From contig NZ_CP160035.1 in assembly GCF_040703125.1 (NCBI RefSeq), forward strand, positions 3,210,001 through 3,274,000: a stretch of 64,000 nucleotides of DNA, written 5' to 3'. The notes under the pieces were generated by a model, which was not told where the DNA came from, searched no databases, and saw nothing but the letters and a program-made list of their open reading frames with translations. The stretch's first letter is position 1; every line of letters starts with the position of its first letter. Source of the stretch: Flavobacterium ovatum. Its GTDB lineage: Bacteria > Bacteroidota > Bacteroidia > Flavobacteriales > Flavobacteriaceae. Positions 28,407 to 37,814 of this stretch are shown here, piece by piece. A program made the position numbers and the translations under genes.

Positions 28407-29726
28407 ATGAAAAAAAATACAATATTTACGCTTTTTCTTATACTTTTTATTTTGGTAGTAAAAGCGCAAAATCCGATTGTTCCTGCAGGGATGTATATTG
28501 CTGATCCGGAAGCGCATGTGTGGAAAGATGGCAAGTTGTACCTCTACGGATCTCGTGACGAGAGTGATGATTATTGGTGCTCTTATTCGCATCATGTATT
28601 GAGCACTTCTGATTTAAAAAAATGGACGGTGACCGAAAATGCTTTCGCATCCAAAGGCCCATACGACCAAGTTTCTTACCATGACAATTTACTATTCGCT
28701 CCAGATTGCGCCTACAAAGACGGAACTTATTATCTCTACTATTGCTCACCAGGCAAAAAATTAACCGAAGGTGTTGCGACTAGTTCGTCTCCTTTTGGAC
28801 CGTTTGTGAACGGGAAACAAATCAAAGGAGCCAATCAAATTGATCCCGCTGTTTTAATTGATGATGATGGTCAAGGCTATTATTATTGGGGACAAGGCAA
28901 ACCTAAAGTGGCCAAATTGAAACCTAATTTGATCGAAATAGATTCTACTACAACTACAGAACCATTAGATGCTAAAGGTAATATAGCTTTTCATGAAGGT
29001 TCTTCTATTCGAAAAATAGGAAAACTGTATTATTTTGTTTTCGCAGATGATAGCCGCAACAATAAACCCACCTGTTTGGGCTACGCAATAGGAAAATCGC
29101 CTATGGGACCTTTTGAATACAAAGGTGTTTTGATTGATAATGTGGCCTGCGATCCCGCCTCTTGGAACAATCATGGCTCAATAGAAAAATTCAAAGACCA
29201 ATGGTATGTGTTTTACCACCGTTCGACTCACAATTCTCAAAAATTTCGAAAAGCATGTCTTGAACCTATTTTCATCAATAAAGACGGAACTATTGATGAA
29301 GTCGAAATGAGTTCGCAAGGAGCAAGCGCACCCCTAGATGCCACCGCAATTATAGAGGCCGAGTGGGCGTGTCACTTATCTAGTAATGTTCGGGTTACAG
29401 GAATTGCAGCGACCGATATCAAATCAGAAGGTCTTGCGGCTTTCAAAGACGGAGATTTTGTAGCTTACAAATATTTGGATTTTCCTAAAAACTGTAGTGA
29501 GTTCGAATTAAAAGCAGTAGTTCATTCAAAAATAACTATCGAAATAAGACAAGGTTCGGAGCATGGAAATCTAATTGGTACTTGTGCATTAGAACCTTCA
29601 AAGGACTATCAAATTGTAAAAACTTCGATTCGAAATGTAAAAAAAGGAAAGCAAGCGCTGTTTCTAACTTTTAAAAATGAAACCAACAGTACCGATAATA
29701 GTTTGGACTGGTTTCGATTCAATTAA
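28407..29726 (+). CDS. GH43-family glycoside hydrolase with C-terminal CBM6
   Basis: 439 residues from ATG 28407; an upstream in-frame ATG would add 30 residues before the signal peptide, so it was rejected. The signal peptide ends at VKAQ (about residue 20). The five-bladed GH43 propeller (about 24-305) shows the base Asp33 in YIADPEAH, the second Asp in QIDPAVLIDDDG and the acid Glu in AFHEGSSIRK. A CBM6-like domain follows (about 313-439, IIEAEWACHLSSN through DNSLDWFRF). GH43 enzymes act on alpha-L-arabinofuranosides, beta-xylosides or related sugars. It is the first gene of a GH43-GH16-GH2 operon (gaps of about 32 bases). Confidence 0.88.
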   Translation: MKKNTIFTLFLILFILVVKAQNPIVPAGMYIADPEAHVWKDGKLYLYGSRDESDDYWCSYSHHVLSTSDLKKWTVTENAFASKGPYDQVSYHDNLLFAPDCAYKDGTYYLYYCSPGKKLTEGVATSSSPFGPFVNGKQIKGANQIDPAVLIDDDGQGYYYWGQGKPKVAKLKPNLIEIDSTTTTEPLDAKGNIAFHEGSSIRKIGKLYYFVFADDSRNNKPTCLGYAIGKSPMGPFEYKGVLIDNVACDPASWNNHGSIEKFKDQWYVFYHRSTHNSQKFRKACLEPIFINKDGTIDEVEMSSQGASAPLDATAIIEAEWACHLSSNVRVTGIAATDIKSEGLAAFKDGDFVAYKYLDFPKNCSEFELKAVVHSKITIEIRQGSEHGNLIGTCALEPSKDYQIVKTSIRNVKKGKQALFLTFKNETNSTDNSLDWFRFN

Positions 29727-29758
29727 TAAAAAATCAAAACAACTATATAAACCAAAGA

Positions 29759-30625
29759 ATGAAAACAGTACTATTAACTATCGTTTCTACTTTTACATTT
29801 TGTGTGACTGTACAGGCACAGGATTTAACCATTCCGCCAAAAAAGTATGCAGATTCGATTCAACTCGAAAAAGCACCTTCTAGATTGAACCAAGAATTTC
29901 CGCTTTCGGATCAAAAAAATTCTGGAAAATGGAAACTTCTAAAAGAGTATTCCGATGAATTTGATTCGAAAACTTTAAACGAAACAAAATGGTTTCCGAA
30001 CAATCCTAAGTGGAAAGGTCGTGCGCCAACTTATTTTCATCCTTCGAATGTAAGTCTGGAAAAAGGAGAGTTGGTCATTAAAGTAAACAAACATGACAAC
30101 GAGCAATTGCCAAAAGATTTTACGCATTCGACAGGATTTATAAAAAGTAAAAAACAATTTTTGTACGGCTATTTTGAAGCCGAATGTAAATTGATGGATG
30201 CGCCATGGGTGTCGGGTTTTTGGATGACCAATGTGGACAAAGATTGGTGGACAGAAATTGATATTTGCGAAAACGCACCTGGAGTTGTATACAACCGTCA
30301 TGATTTGAATTCGAATATTCATGTTTTTAAATCGCCAGCCGATCAAGGCGATGTGAAGGCCCATTTTTCAAGAACTATCAAATATTATTTTCCGAAAGAA
30401 TTGCAAGCCGATTACCACGTTTGGGGCTTAGAATGGACAGCCGAATTTATTCGTTTTTATATTGACGGAATCCTTTTTAGAGAAGCGCCCAACACACATT
30501 GGCACCAGCCGTTGGAAGTCAACTTTAACTGTGAATCCAACAAATGGTTTGGTGCTTTGCCAGACGATAAACGCTTGGACGGCGAGTTTCATGTGAAATA
30601 CTTTAGAGCTTGGGATCATAAATAA
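29759..30625 (+). CDS. GH16 glycoside hydrolase, exported
   Basis: 288 residues. The signal peptide ends near VQAQ (about residue 20), and the GH16 domain spans about residues 55-288. The catalytic beta-bulge motif EIDICE puts the nucleophile at Glu166, Asp168 and the acid/base at Glu171. Substrate-cleft residues such as WKGRAP and FHPSNV resemble galactanase-type GH16 (agarase, porphyranase, carrageenase groups), but no subfamily can be fixed by eye. The gene sits 32 bases after GH43-CBM6 and 31 bases before GH2. The trio plausibly converts a beta-galactan to oligosaccharides, then sugars. Confidence 0.88.
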   Translation: MKTVLLTIVSTFTFCVTVQAQDLTIPPKKYADSIQLEKAPSRLNQEFPLSDQKNSGKWKLLKEYSDEFDSKTLNETKWFPNNPKWKGRAPTYFHPSNVSLEKGELVIKVNKHDNEQLPKDFTHSTGFIKSKKQFLYGYFEAECKLMDAPWVSGFWMTNVDKDWWTEIDICENAPGVVYNRHDLNSNIHVFKSPADQGDVKAHFSRTIKYYFPKELQADYHVWGLEWTAEFIRFYIDGILFREAPNTHWHQPLEVNFNCESNKWFGALPDDKRLDGEFHVKYFRAWDHK

Positions 30626-30656
30626 TTACTACAAAAACCTTAGAATTTATTATACA

Positions 30657-33551
30657 ATGAAAAAAACTATTCAAATACTTAGTCTACTGTGCTTCATTTG
30701 CACCCTGAACGTGCATAGTCAGACCCAACAGGAGAAAGACACGAGAACCAAAAAAAGCATCAATTTTGGCTGGAAATTTCATCTGGGAGATCCCGATGGT
30801 GCTTTATACACCGAAAAACTAGACGATTCAAAATGGGAGTCTGTCAATGTTCCGCATTCATTAGAATTGACATCGATGGATTTGAACGGAAACCAAGATG
30901 ACAAGTACCAAAAGACTTTTATGAGAAACGTAGGTTGGTATCGTAGAGATATTACGGTTACTGCAGATACATCCAAAAAAGTATTTCTCGAATTTGAAGG
31001 CGTGCATCAAGTAACCAATGTATGGGTCAACGGCAAACATGTGGGAGAATATGCGGTAGGAGGGTATACACCCTTTCATTTTGATATTTCGAAATACGTG
31101 ACCTATGGCGGTAAAAATCAAGTAACAGTAAAGGCGGATAATCGCAAAAGCGATATCATTCCGCCCGATCCAGGACCTATGGATTATATCAAATTTGGAG
31201 GTTTGTACCGTGATGTGTATTTGGTCGAAACCAATTCTACGCACGTGACTTTCAATTGGGAATCGGATATTTCGGGACAAAATATAACAACGCCTACGGT
31301 AGACCCAATCAATTTGAATGGTACTGTAAATATCAAAACGGGAGTTCGAAATGAAACCAACCAAACGCAAAAAACTACTGTTGTCAATCGATTGGTAGAC
31401 AAAAACGGACTGGTGGTTTTGAAGCTTTCGCAAACCAAAGAAATTGGTGCAGGAAATGAAGTTCAGTTTAACGAAATTGGTAGTATTGAAGATAATTTTC
31501 ATTTGTGGTCAACGGATAATCCGTATTTGTACCGTGTGAATACCACCGTATTTGAAAACGGAAAATTAGTAGATGAAACCGAATGTAAAATGGGTTTTCG
31601 AAAAATCGAAATGAACAATGTGCAAGGTTTATTGCTCAACGGAAAACCGATTAAGTTAATTGGTGTCAACCGCCATCAGCATTATGGGTTTATAGGAGAT
31701 GCAATGCCTAATTCGTTACATTATAAGGATGTTTTGCAAATCAAAAAACTGGGTATGAATGTCATTCGCACCGCACATTATCCACATGATAACGCTTTTA
31801 TCGAAGCTTGTGACGAATTGGGGATTTTGATTTATGAAGAAGCGCCAACATGGATGTCTATTGGTAGCAATGAATGGTTTGACAACTATGAAAAAGCCGC
31901 CAGAACCATGGTGCGCAACCACCGCAACCACCCATCGGTATTTATTTGGGGAGCCGGAATTAATCATCGTGGTTATGTGCCAAGAGCGCATAATATAATG
32001 AAGCAAGAAGACCCAACTCGATTTACGGCTTCGCAAAGTAGCCGCTGGACAGGATGGCAAAACTCGGGACTGACCGATATTTTTGCACAAATGATTTATG
32101 GCGATTATTATTGGAGCGGTGACGAACCTATTCTAGCCATGGAAGGAAAACGTGGTCCCGAAGCGGTAAACGACTTTATGAGCAGCCCAATGAAAATTGG
32201 TCATATCGCGTGGACGGCGCATGCTTATTACACTTTTCACCCCAATCCAGACAAAAGAGATAAAAGTCGTAGCGGTATGATGACGGTTTTTAGATACCCA
32301 AGACCGGGACTTTTTTGGTACCAGTCGGAGTTGACCAAAGTGCCTTTTACTCGATTGGAAACCGATTGGAAAGAAGGAACTCAAGAGGTAATTGTGTACA
32401 GCAACGCCGATCAAGTAGAACTGGTTTTGAACGGAAAAATAATTGCAACGCAATCTCCAACGATCAAAGACGATTATAAAAATCTAAAGCATGCTCCATT
32501 TCATTTTAAAATAGAAAATTTCGAAAAAGGGACGCTTACCGCTAATGGTTTGGTCGAAGGACAAAAAATGTCTAGCGATACCAAAATGACACCCGAAGCT
32601 CCAGATCATATAATATTGGAATTGGATTCAGATGGTCGAAAATTGACTGCTGATGGGTCGGATATTATCGTAGGTTACGCCAAAGTAGTCGACAAAAACG
32701 GTACGATATTGCAAGATGTGGATATGGACATTAGTTTTTCGGTAAAAGGAAACGCTACTATTGTTGGGGATCAAACGGCCGCACATTCCAACCCAATGTT
32801 TACGACTCATGGGGTTGCACCCGTCCTGATTCAGGCAGGTACAGCGGTTGGGAAAATTGAAGTTACCGCTTTTGCGAAAGGTTTGAAGTCGGGCAAAGCT
32901 AGTATCATGAGTACCAAAGTAGATGACAACGCATTCGAACCAGAAACCATTCACGATTTAGAACAAGTAAAAGTAGATTTGGGAGGAAACGATCAATTGG
33001 TGCAATTTGATTGGACTCCATGGAACGGAAATGACAACAATGCAGGCATTAAAACCTTCAGCGAGATGGGTGGATTTACAGCCAAAATCGAAGCTATTGG
33101 CAAAGTTGAAAACACGAGATGGTTGGGCGAAATTAATGTTATTGGTAAATATGGATTTGCTTGCGGAGATGGTGTTTTAGGCGCGACCAAAGAGGGTTTA
33201 TCGCTAGAATTAACGGGACTTAAAAAAGGAAAATACCAATTAAAAACGGTACACCATGCCCCAAGAACCAATACAGACAGTATGGATCCAAATCAAGAAA
33301 AAGCGGCGACTTACAAGATTTACCAAATTCCGTATGCTAAAAAAATAAACATCAGTACTACAGATAAAAACGGAACTACAGTAAAAGAAAACATTGTAGT
33401 AACGGAAGGAAGTGATATGCAAAATAAATCTTTTGGTAACAGTACACAGTATTTTGAATCTGACGGTATAAATTCAGTTAAAATTATTTTTAAAGACCCA
33501 AAAGGTGCGGCAGTTTGGTTGAATAATTTTGAATTGAGTCAATGGTATTAA
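30657..33551 (+). CDS. GH2-family protein with altered acid/base site
   Basis: 964 residues. The signal peptide ends at VHSQ. GH2 sugar-binding, immunoglobulin-like and TIM-barrel domains follow (barrel about 335-600, VNRHQHYGFIGDAMP). The nucleophile is Glu496 in LAMEGKRG. At the position where GH2 enzymes have the NE acid/base pair (after HPSVFIW) this protein has Asn436-His437, so the usual catalytic Glu is absent. The C-terminal 300 residues contain bacterial Ig-like strands and a malectin-like domain (about 765-964). It is the third gene of the GH43-GH16-GH2 operon. It may be a modified exo-glycosidase or a binding protein; the fold call is firm, the activity is not. Confidence 0.85.
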   Translation: MKKTIQILSLLCFICTLNVHSQTQQEKDTRTKKSINFGWKFHLGDPDGALYTEKLDDSKWESVNVPHSLELTSMDLNGNQDDKYQKTFMRNVGWYRRDITVTADTSKKVFLEFEGVHQVTNVWVNGKHVGEYAVGGYTPFHFDISKYVTYGGKNQVTVKADNRKSDIIPPDPGPMDYIKFGGLYRDVYLVETNSTHVTFNWESDISGQNITTPTVDPINLNGTVNIKTGVRNETNQTQKTTVVNRLVDKNGLVVLKLSQTKEIGAGNEVQFNEIGSIEDNFHLWSTDNPYLYRVNTTVFENGKLVDETECKMGFRKIEMNNVQGLLLNGKPIKLIGVNRHQHYGFIGDAMPNSLHYKDVLQIKKLGMNVIRTAHYPHDNAFIEACDELGILIYEEAPTWMSIGSNEWFDNYEKAARTMVRNHRNHPSVFIWGAGINHRGYVPRAHNIMKQEDPTRFTASQSSRWTGWQNSGLTDIFAQMIYGDYYWSGDEPILAMEGKRGPEAVNDFMSSPMKIGHIAWTAHAYYTFHPNPDKRDKSRSGMMTVFRYPRPGLFWYQSELTKVPFTRLETDWKEGTQEVIVYSNADQVELVLNGKIIATQSPTIKDDYKNLKHAPFHFKIENFEKGTLTANGLVEGQKMSSDTKMTPEAPDHIILELDSDGRKLTADGSDIIVGYAKVVDKNGTILQDVDMDISFSVKGNATIVGDQTAAHSNPMFTTHGVAPVLIQAGTAVGKIEVTAFAKGLKSGKASIMSTKVDDNAFEPETIHDLEQVKVDLGGNDQLVQFDWTPWNGNDNNAGIKTFSEMGGFTAKIEAIGKVENTRWLGEINVIGKYGFACGDGVLGATKEGLSLELTGLKKGKYQLKTVHHAPRTNTDSMDPNQEKAATYKIYQIPYAKKINISTTDKNGTTVKENIVVTEGSDMQNKSFGNSTQYFESDGINSVKIIFKDPKGAAVWLNNFELSQWY

Positions 33552-33820
33552 TGGCATTCATTTTATTAAAACATTTAGCATAAATCCTCACTGATGAAGA
33601 CTATTAAGAGGTAAGAAACATTTAAATCATAGATAAAAAAATAAATTTTCTTACCTCATCATTTATGCAGACTTGAATAAAGTTCATGACATTCAAGTTG
33701 TATGCTTCGACTTCGCTCACAGAGGCTAAACTGTATGTTTCATGATGTTCATTATTTAAATTTATGTGTTTTATTTTACGAAAATAAAACCATCTAAAAT
33801 ATTTTATTTATTTCAAAGCA
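33552..33820. other. Intergenic with two inverted elements
   Basis: Between convergent genes. It holds an 11-bp stem GAGGTAAGAAA / TTTCTTACCTC (33608-33618 and 33647-33657) and the half-repeat CTTCGACTTCGCTCA at 33705-33719, which matches one arm of the inverted repeat at 51080-51127. No gene was seen. Confidence 0.55.
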
Positions 33821-33824
33821 AAAA

Positions 33825-33850
33825 AAAGGAGCGTTTTTCAACGCTCCTTT
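33825..33850 (-). terminator. Terminator of the 99-residue protein gene
   Basis: AAAGGAGCGTT / AACGCTCCTTT with a 4-base loop and an A-run that becomes a T-run on the minus strand, 18 bases past the stop. Confidence 0.87.
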
Positions 33851-33867
33851 CTCATTTTTACTGAATT

Positions 33868-34167
33868 TTATTTTTGCCAGTATGCATTCCATTCTTTCAT
33901 TTTTTCTGGTCCTAGAATACGTTGTGTCTTAGGCCAATACTCTTTGTTGATTTCTTGAATTTTAGCTTTTTCTTCTTCGCTTTCCAATTTCAGTTTTTTT
34001 ACATCTTGAATTCTTTGAGTTCTTTCTGCAGCCATCGCTTTAAGTTGATCAACTTGTTCAGTAGGCAAATTCAATTCTTTTGCGCCGTTCTCTAAACTTT
34101 TTTTCTCTTGCGCATTTATTGCTGAAGTACAAAGTGCTAAGGCTGCAATTACTAATAGTTTCTTCAT
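33868..34167 (-). CDS. Small periplasmic helical protein (Spy-like)
   Basis: 99 residues. The signal peptide MKKLLVIAALALCTSAINAQ is cleaved at about 20. The rest is a charged helical protein with the motif LNLPTEQVDQLKAMAAERTQR and ending in the pattern ILGPEKMKEWNAYWQK. It resembles short Spy/LTXXQ-type periplasmic proteins of Bacteroidota, which are thought to be chaperone-like, though the match is weak. It follows the arylsulfatase gene by about 75 bases on the same strand and is probably the last gene of a kelch-sulfatase-Spy operon. Confidence 0.6.
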   Translation of the reverse strand: MKKLLVIAALALCTSAINAQEKKSLENGAKELNLPTEQVDQLKAMAAERTQRIQDVKKLKLESEEEKAKIQEINKEYWPKTQRILGPEKMKEWNAYWQK

Positions 34168-34243
34168 GGTTGTTTTTGATTTAAAAATTAATATTCATTT
34201 AGGTAGTTAAAATTCTCATTAATAAATATACACTCATCATAAT

Positions 34244-36061
34244 CTATACCTTTTTGATATAAACATAATAAGCAACATTTTCTTGCCCTTGAGCATTAAT
34301 AAAACTGGCATTTAAGATGGTTTTTCCAGCTTTCAAATGCATTTTAAAATCTGCTGACAAAGCATTTGGATTGACCTTAATTTGTTCTTTTTTTTCATTT
34401 CCAAACTGAACGGTTGCCGATACATAATTCATTTTTGTACCTGCAGGAACTGGGTTTTCAAGACCAGGAAGTTCTTGTTTTGAGATTCCTTTGGCAACGG
34501 CATTAAGAGCCAATTTAGATTCAACAGGATAACGACGCAATTCAATTTCGTAATTACCTTCTTCCACAATATCCACATTCCAATATCCTAATCCCATAGA
34601 TCCGTTGCGAATCATGGTTTGATTCCAAGGTTGTTTTCCTTCTTCTCCATGAACATCATGAGCAGTCAATGTAATTGGGTTTTCTACTTTTGTTCCTACT
34701 TTGAATGAAACTACATCTTTAAAAGTTGGAGCTGTTTTATTCCACCAGTTTTCATAAAAAGATTTCAATTCAGCTACTTTTTCGGGATTTTTACTTGCTA
34801 GATTATCTTTTTGCCCAATATCTGTAGAGATATTATATAAGTCTTTACCGTTAATCAATCTCCATTTATCCTGCATTACCGAAGAGTTTTTCCATTTTCT
34901 AGGCTCTTGAACCCGTTGTGAATCGGTGATCAAAATTCTATTGCTGTCAAAAGCTTTTCCTTTCAATAAAGGAACAAAACTTTTTCCTGCCAATTCTAAG
35001 TGGTCTTTTGGCAATTGAATTCCACACAATTCTGCTAGTGTTGGCATAATATCTACATGAGCAGTCAAGGTATTAATATCTTTTGACCCAGTAATTTTAC
35101 CGTTTTTCCAATAGATAAAGAAAGGGACACGGTGTCCACCTTCATATTCACTACCTTTATTTCCTTTCATTCCAGCATTGTAACCTCTCACTTTTCCTTC
35201 TTTAAAAGAATAACCACTAGAAGTACCGTTATCTGTCATGAAAATTAAAATCGTATTATCAGCGATTCCAAGTTGTTGAATAGACTTTCTCAGTTTACCA
35301 AAATTTTCATCTGCATTGGTGATCATACCATAAAAGCGTTTTTGAGAATCAGATAATAAATCATCGCTTATGTCCTTATACATGTTATAATATTCGACTG
35401 GCACATTATAAGGACCGTGTGGAGCATTGGTTGCTATATAGCAGAAAAACGGTTTGTTTTTATTAGATTTAATAAAATCAATTGCTTCGCCAAAAAACAC
35501 ATCAGTGCAATATCCCGTGTATTTTTGTGGTTTTCCGTTTTTAAAATAAGTGTCATTAAAGTAAGTGTTCCCCCAATAATCTGGTGTTTGTTCTACTCCA
35601 CCACCTTGATGCATAACAGTATGTTGAAAACCTCTGTTTTCTGGTAAAAAATCATGATTATCACCCAAGTGCCATTTTCCAAATCCACCTGTAACATATC
35701 CTGCTTGGGTAAACATATCCCCCAAAGTTTTTTCGTTTTCACGCAATAATGACCATCCTCCTACTGTGTGCCAAACCCCCACTTCATCGGCATAGCGACC
35801 TGTCATTAATCCAGAGCGAGTAGGTGCACAAGTTGGCCCTACGTGAAAATCGGTTAAATGATAACTTTCTTTATAAAACAGATCTAATTCTGGTGTTTTT
35901 ATGATTGTATTTCCATGAGCTGCCACATCGCCATAGCCTTGATCATCTGTCATTACAAGAATAACATTGGGCTTGCTGTTTTTAGAAGTTTGTGCTTCAT
36001 TTTTTGATGCACAGCTAATCAATAATACACTCAAAAGTGCGGTGATTTTTAGAGTTTTCAT
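34244..36061 (-). CDS. Family S1 arylsulfatase-like lipoprotein
   Basis: 605 residues. A lipoprotein signal ends at LISC (Cys17). The metal-site Asp pair is at 39-40 (MTDDQGYGD). The sulfatase motif is CAPTR, with Cys78 for formylglycine conversion; the Ser is replaced by Thr, which the family tolerates. FGKWHLGD and IFMTDNG are further conserved blocks. A C-terminal beta-sandwich (about 450-605) follows the catalytic part. It should desulfate a glycan or oligosaccharide in the cell envelope. It is 14 bases after the kelch lipoprotein gene, so the two are co-transcribed. Confidence 0.87.
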   Translation of the reverse strand: MKTLKITALLSVLLISCASKNEAQTSKNSKPNVILVMTDDQGYGDVAAHGNTIIKTPELDLFYKESYHLTDFHVGPTCAPTRSGLMTGRYADEVGVWHTVGGWSLLRENEKTLGDMFTQAGYVTGGFGKWHLGDNHDFLPENRGFQHTVMHQGGGVEQTPDYWGNTYFNDTYFKNGKPQKYTGYCTDVFFGEAIDFIKSNKNKPFFCYIATNAPHGPYNVPVEYYNMYKDISDDLLSDSQKRFYGMITNADENFGKLRKSIQQLGIADNTILIFMTDNGTSSGYSFKEGKVRGYNAGMKGNKGSEYEGGHRVPFFIYWKNGKITGSKDINTLTAHVDIMPTLAELCGIQLPKDHLELAGKSFVPLLKGKAFDSNRILITDSQRVQEPRKWKNSSVMQDKWRLINGKDLYNISTDIGQKDNLASKNPEKVAELKSFYENWWNKTAPTFKDVVSFKVGTKVENPITLTAHDVHGEEGKQPWNQTMIRNGSMGLGYWNVDIVEEGNYEIELRRYPVESKLALNAVAKGISKQELPGLENPVPAGTKMNYVSATVQFGNEKKEQIKVNPNALSADFKMHLKAGKTILNASFINAQGQENVAYYVYIKKV

Positions 36062-36075
36062 TTTTTATATACTAG

Positions 36076-37071
36076 TTAATATTTTTCCATTGTTGTTAAT
36101 TCTGGTGAACCTCCACGATTGCCACAACCAGATGCAATATATAATGTATTATTATAAATCACGACTCCCGAGCCGTGTCTTCCTGTAACCAATTTTGGAA
36201 AAACACTCCATTCATTGGTTTTTATATTTAAGGCATCTACCTCAGCATGTGCTGGATTTTGTCTTATGGACTCTCCTCCAATTACCAAAACCTGATTTTT
36301 ATACAAAGTTGCCATTGTTCCTGCTCGTTCATTAGGAAGTGGAGACTTCAAAGTTTCCCATTTGTTTTTTTTAATATCAAATACATCGACAGCGCCAATG
36401 GTTTCGGCAAATGTGTTTTTAGGCGCTTTAGACAATCGTCCTCCCAAAACATATATTTTGTCTTTAGCTAAAACAGCTTGAAAATGATCTCTCGCTCTTG
36501 GAGCATCAGGAAGTACTTTCCATTCACCTGTTTTGATGTTGTAGCTGTCCATCTTATTTTGATGTCCGTCTATATGTCCGTTTGTAATTCCGCAAGAAAT
36601 ATATACAATGCCATCGTGAATGACATTTCCTGTTGAACCTCTCAATCGAGCAGTAGGGATTTTATCTCCCGTAGCCCATGAATTTGTGGTTGTATTGTAG
36701 CTATAAATTACAGGAACCGGAACTTCGGCAGGATATTGGCCAGTCAAAGCACCAATAAAATAGACGTTATCTTGATAAACAACCGGTTGAAAATGGTGTA
36801 ATTCTATTGGCGGTTTAGCCCCTAAACTCCATTTTTGAGTTAGAGCATCATATATACTTACCGGTCTAATTCCACGTCCTCCCAATAAATACATTTTAGA
36901 ATTCACGCGTACAAAAGCCGCTTCATGACGAGCAATTGGTTTGGAGTCATCTTTTGAATTGACTTCCTGCCATTGTTTGCTTACCGATTCTGCGCTGGAT
37001 TGTATCTTTCGACTACAGCCCAAAGCAATTATCAATACTCCCAAACCTGTAAAAAGGTATTTTTGTGTCAA
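36076..37071 (-). CDS. Kelch-repeat lipoprotein, sulfatase-operon member
   Basis: 331 residues. A lipoprotein signal ends at ALGC (Cys19). Five to six kelch repeats follow, recognised by 'YLLGGRG', 'YISCGITNG', 'YVLGGRL' and 'VIGGES' blade motifs. The best guess is a six-bladed propeller similar to N-acetylneuraminate epimerase-type or galactose-oxidase-type kelch proteins, but no catalytic residues are evident. No ATG is near the start; TTG at 37069-37071 gives a sensible signal peptide. It is the first gene of the kelch-sulfatase-small protein operon and so is likely to act on, or bind, the same glycan. Confidence 0.75.
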   Translation of the reverse strand: MTQKYLFTGLGVLIIALGCSRKIQSSAESVSKQWQEVNSKDDSKPIARHEAAFVRVNSKMYLLGGRGIRPVSIYDALTQKWSLGAKPPIELHHFQPVVYQDNVYFIGALTGQYPAEVPVPVIYSYNTTTNSWATGDKIPTARLRGSTGNVIHDGIVYISCGITNGHIDGHQNKMDSYNIKTGEWKVLPDAPRARDHFQAVLAKDKIYVLGGRLSKAPKNTFAETIGAVDVFDIKKNKWETLKSPLPNERAGTMATLYKNQVLVIGGESIRQNPAHAEVDALNIKTNEWSVFPKLVTGRHGSGVVIYNNTLYIASGCGNRGGSPELTTMEKY

Positions 37072-37220
37072 AATTATTTTAACTTAATTATACTGAAGTA
37101 AAAGTACCCAATCTATTAAGTGACTAGGATAAGTTATGGCTATAAAGCTAGAACATATGTTTTTTCATGGGTAAAACACCAATAAAACTAGTAAAAAACA
37201 AAACAGTCTATCGATTTTAT

Positions 37221-37228
37221 TACTTTTG
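37221..37228 (+). promoter_or_regulatory. -7 element of the pentapeptide-repeat gene
   Basis: TACTTTTG matches TAnnTTTG and lies 15 bases before ATG 37244. It overlaps the in-frame TTG at 37226, so that TTG cannot be the start. Confidence 0.6.
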
Positions 37229-37243
37229 CTTCAAAAATCAAAC

Positions 37244-37813
37244 ATGTCCCAATACTTCCTTGATATAAACTATAACGGTCAAATATATTCCGAAGAAGTA
37301 CTTAATTTTAAGGAATTCGAAGCTTGTGTTTTTACTGATTGTGATTTCTCTGCTTGTAGTTTTACAGCGGTGACTTTTATAGATTGTAATTTTAACAACT
37401 GTAATTTTAATGGTACCAAAATCAGTCACGTTGCTTTTAGAACCGTACATTTCAATAATTGCCAAATCAAAGAAGTGAATTTTGCCATGTGTGACAAACT
37501 CATTTTTGAAATTCATTTCAACAACTGTTTTTTGGATTTCTCCAAATTTTATGCGCTAAAAATGAAAGCTACCAGTTTTACTAATTGTAGTTTAATCGCG
37601 GTCGATTTTATGCAAACTGATTTGACGGCTGTTTTCTTTAACAACTGTGATTTGTATCGTGCCGAATTTGATCACGCCAACGCCAACAAAGCCGATTTTA
37701 AAACCAGTAGAAATTATACTATTGACCCCAAAAAGACCAAATTAAAGAAAGCCGTTTTTTCGTTAGCAGAACTCAAAGGCTTACTTTTTAGTCATAATAT
37801 TATTGTGGAATAA
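37244..37813 (+). CDS. Pentapeptide-repeat protein (Qnr/McbG-like)
   Basis: 189 residues from ATG 37244. It contains about 20 pentapeptide repeats of the A(D/N)LxX type (for example CVFTD, CDFSA, CSFTA, CNFNN, CNFNG), forming a right-handed quadrilateral beta-helix. Resemblance to Qnr/McbG-type proteins, which mimic DNA and shield DNA gyrase, is general; many pentapeptide proteins have other or no known roles. No signal peptide, so it is cytoplasmic. It ends one base from the convergent GNAT gene stop. The gyrase role is inference only. Confidence 0.8.
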   Translation: MSQYFLDINYNGQIYSEEVLNFKEFEACVFTDCDFSACSFTAVTFIDCNFNNCNFNGTKISHVAFRTVHFNNCQIKEVNFAMCDKLIFEIHFNNCFLDFSKFYALKMKATSFTNCSLIAVDFMQTDLTAVFFNNCDLYRAEFDHANANKADFKTSRNYTIDPKKTKLKKAVFSLAELKGLLFSHNIIVE

Positions 37814-37814
37814 T

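Noticed and set aside
37226..37243. TTG start for the pentapeptide-repeat protein
   Set aside because: It overlaps the -7 promoter box TACTTTTG, so ATG 37244 is preferred.
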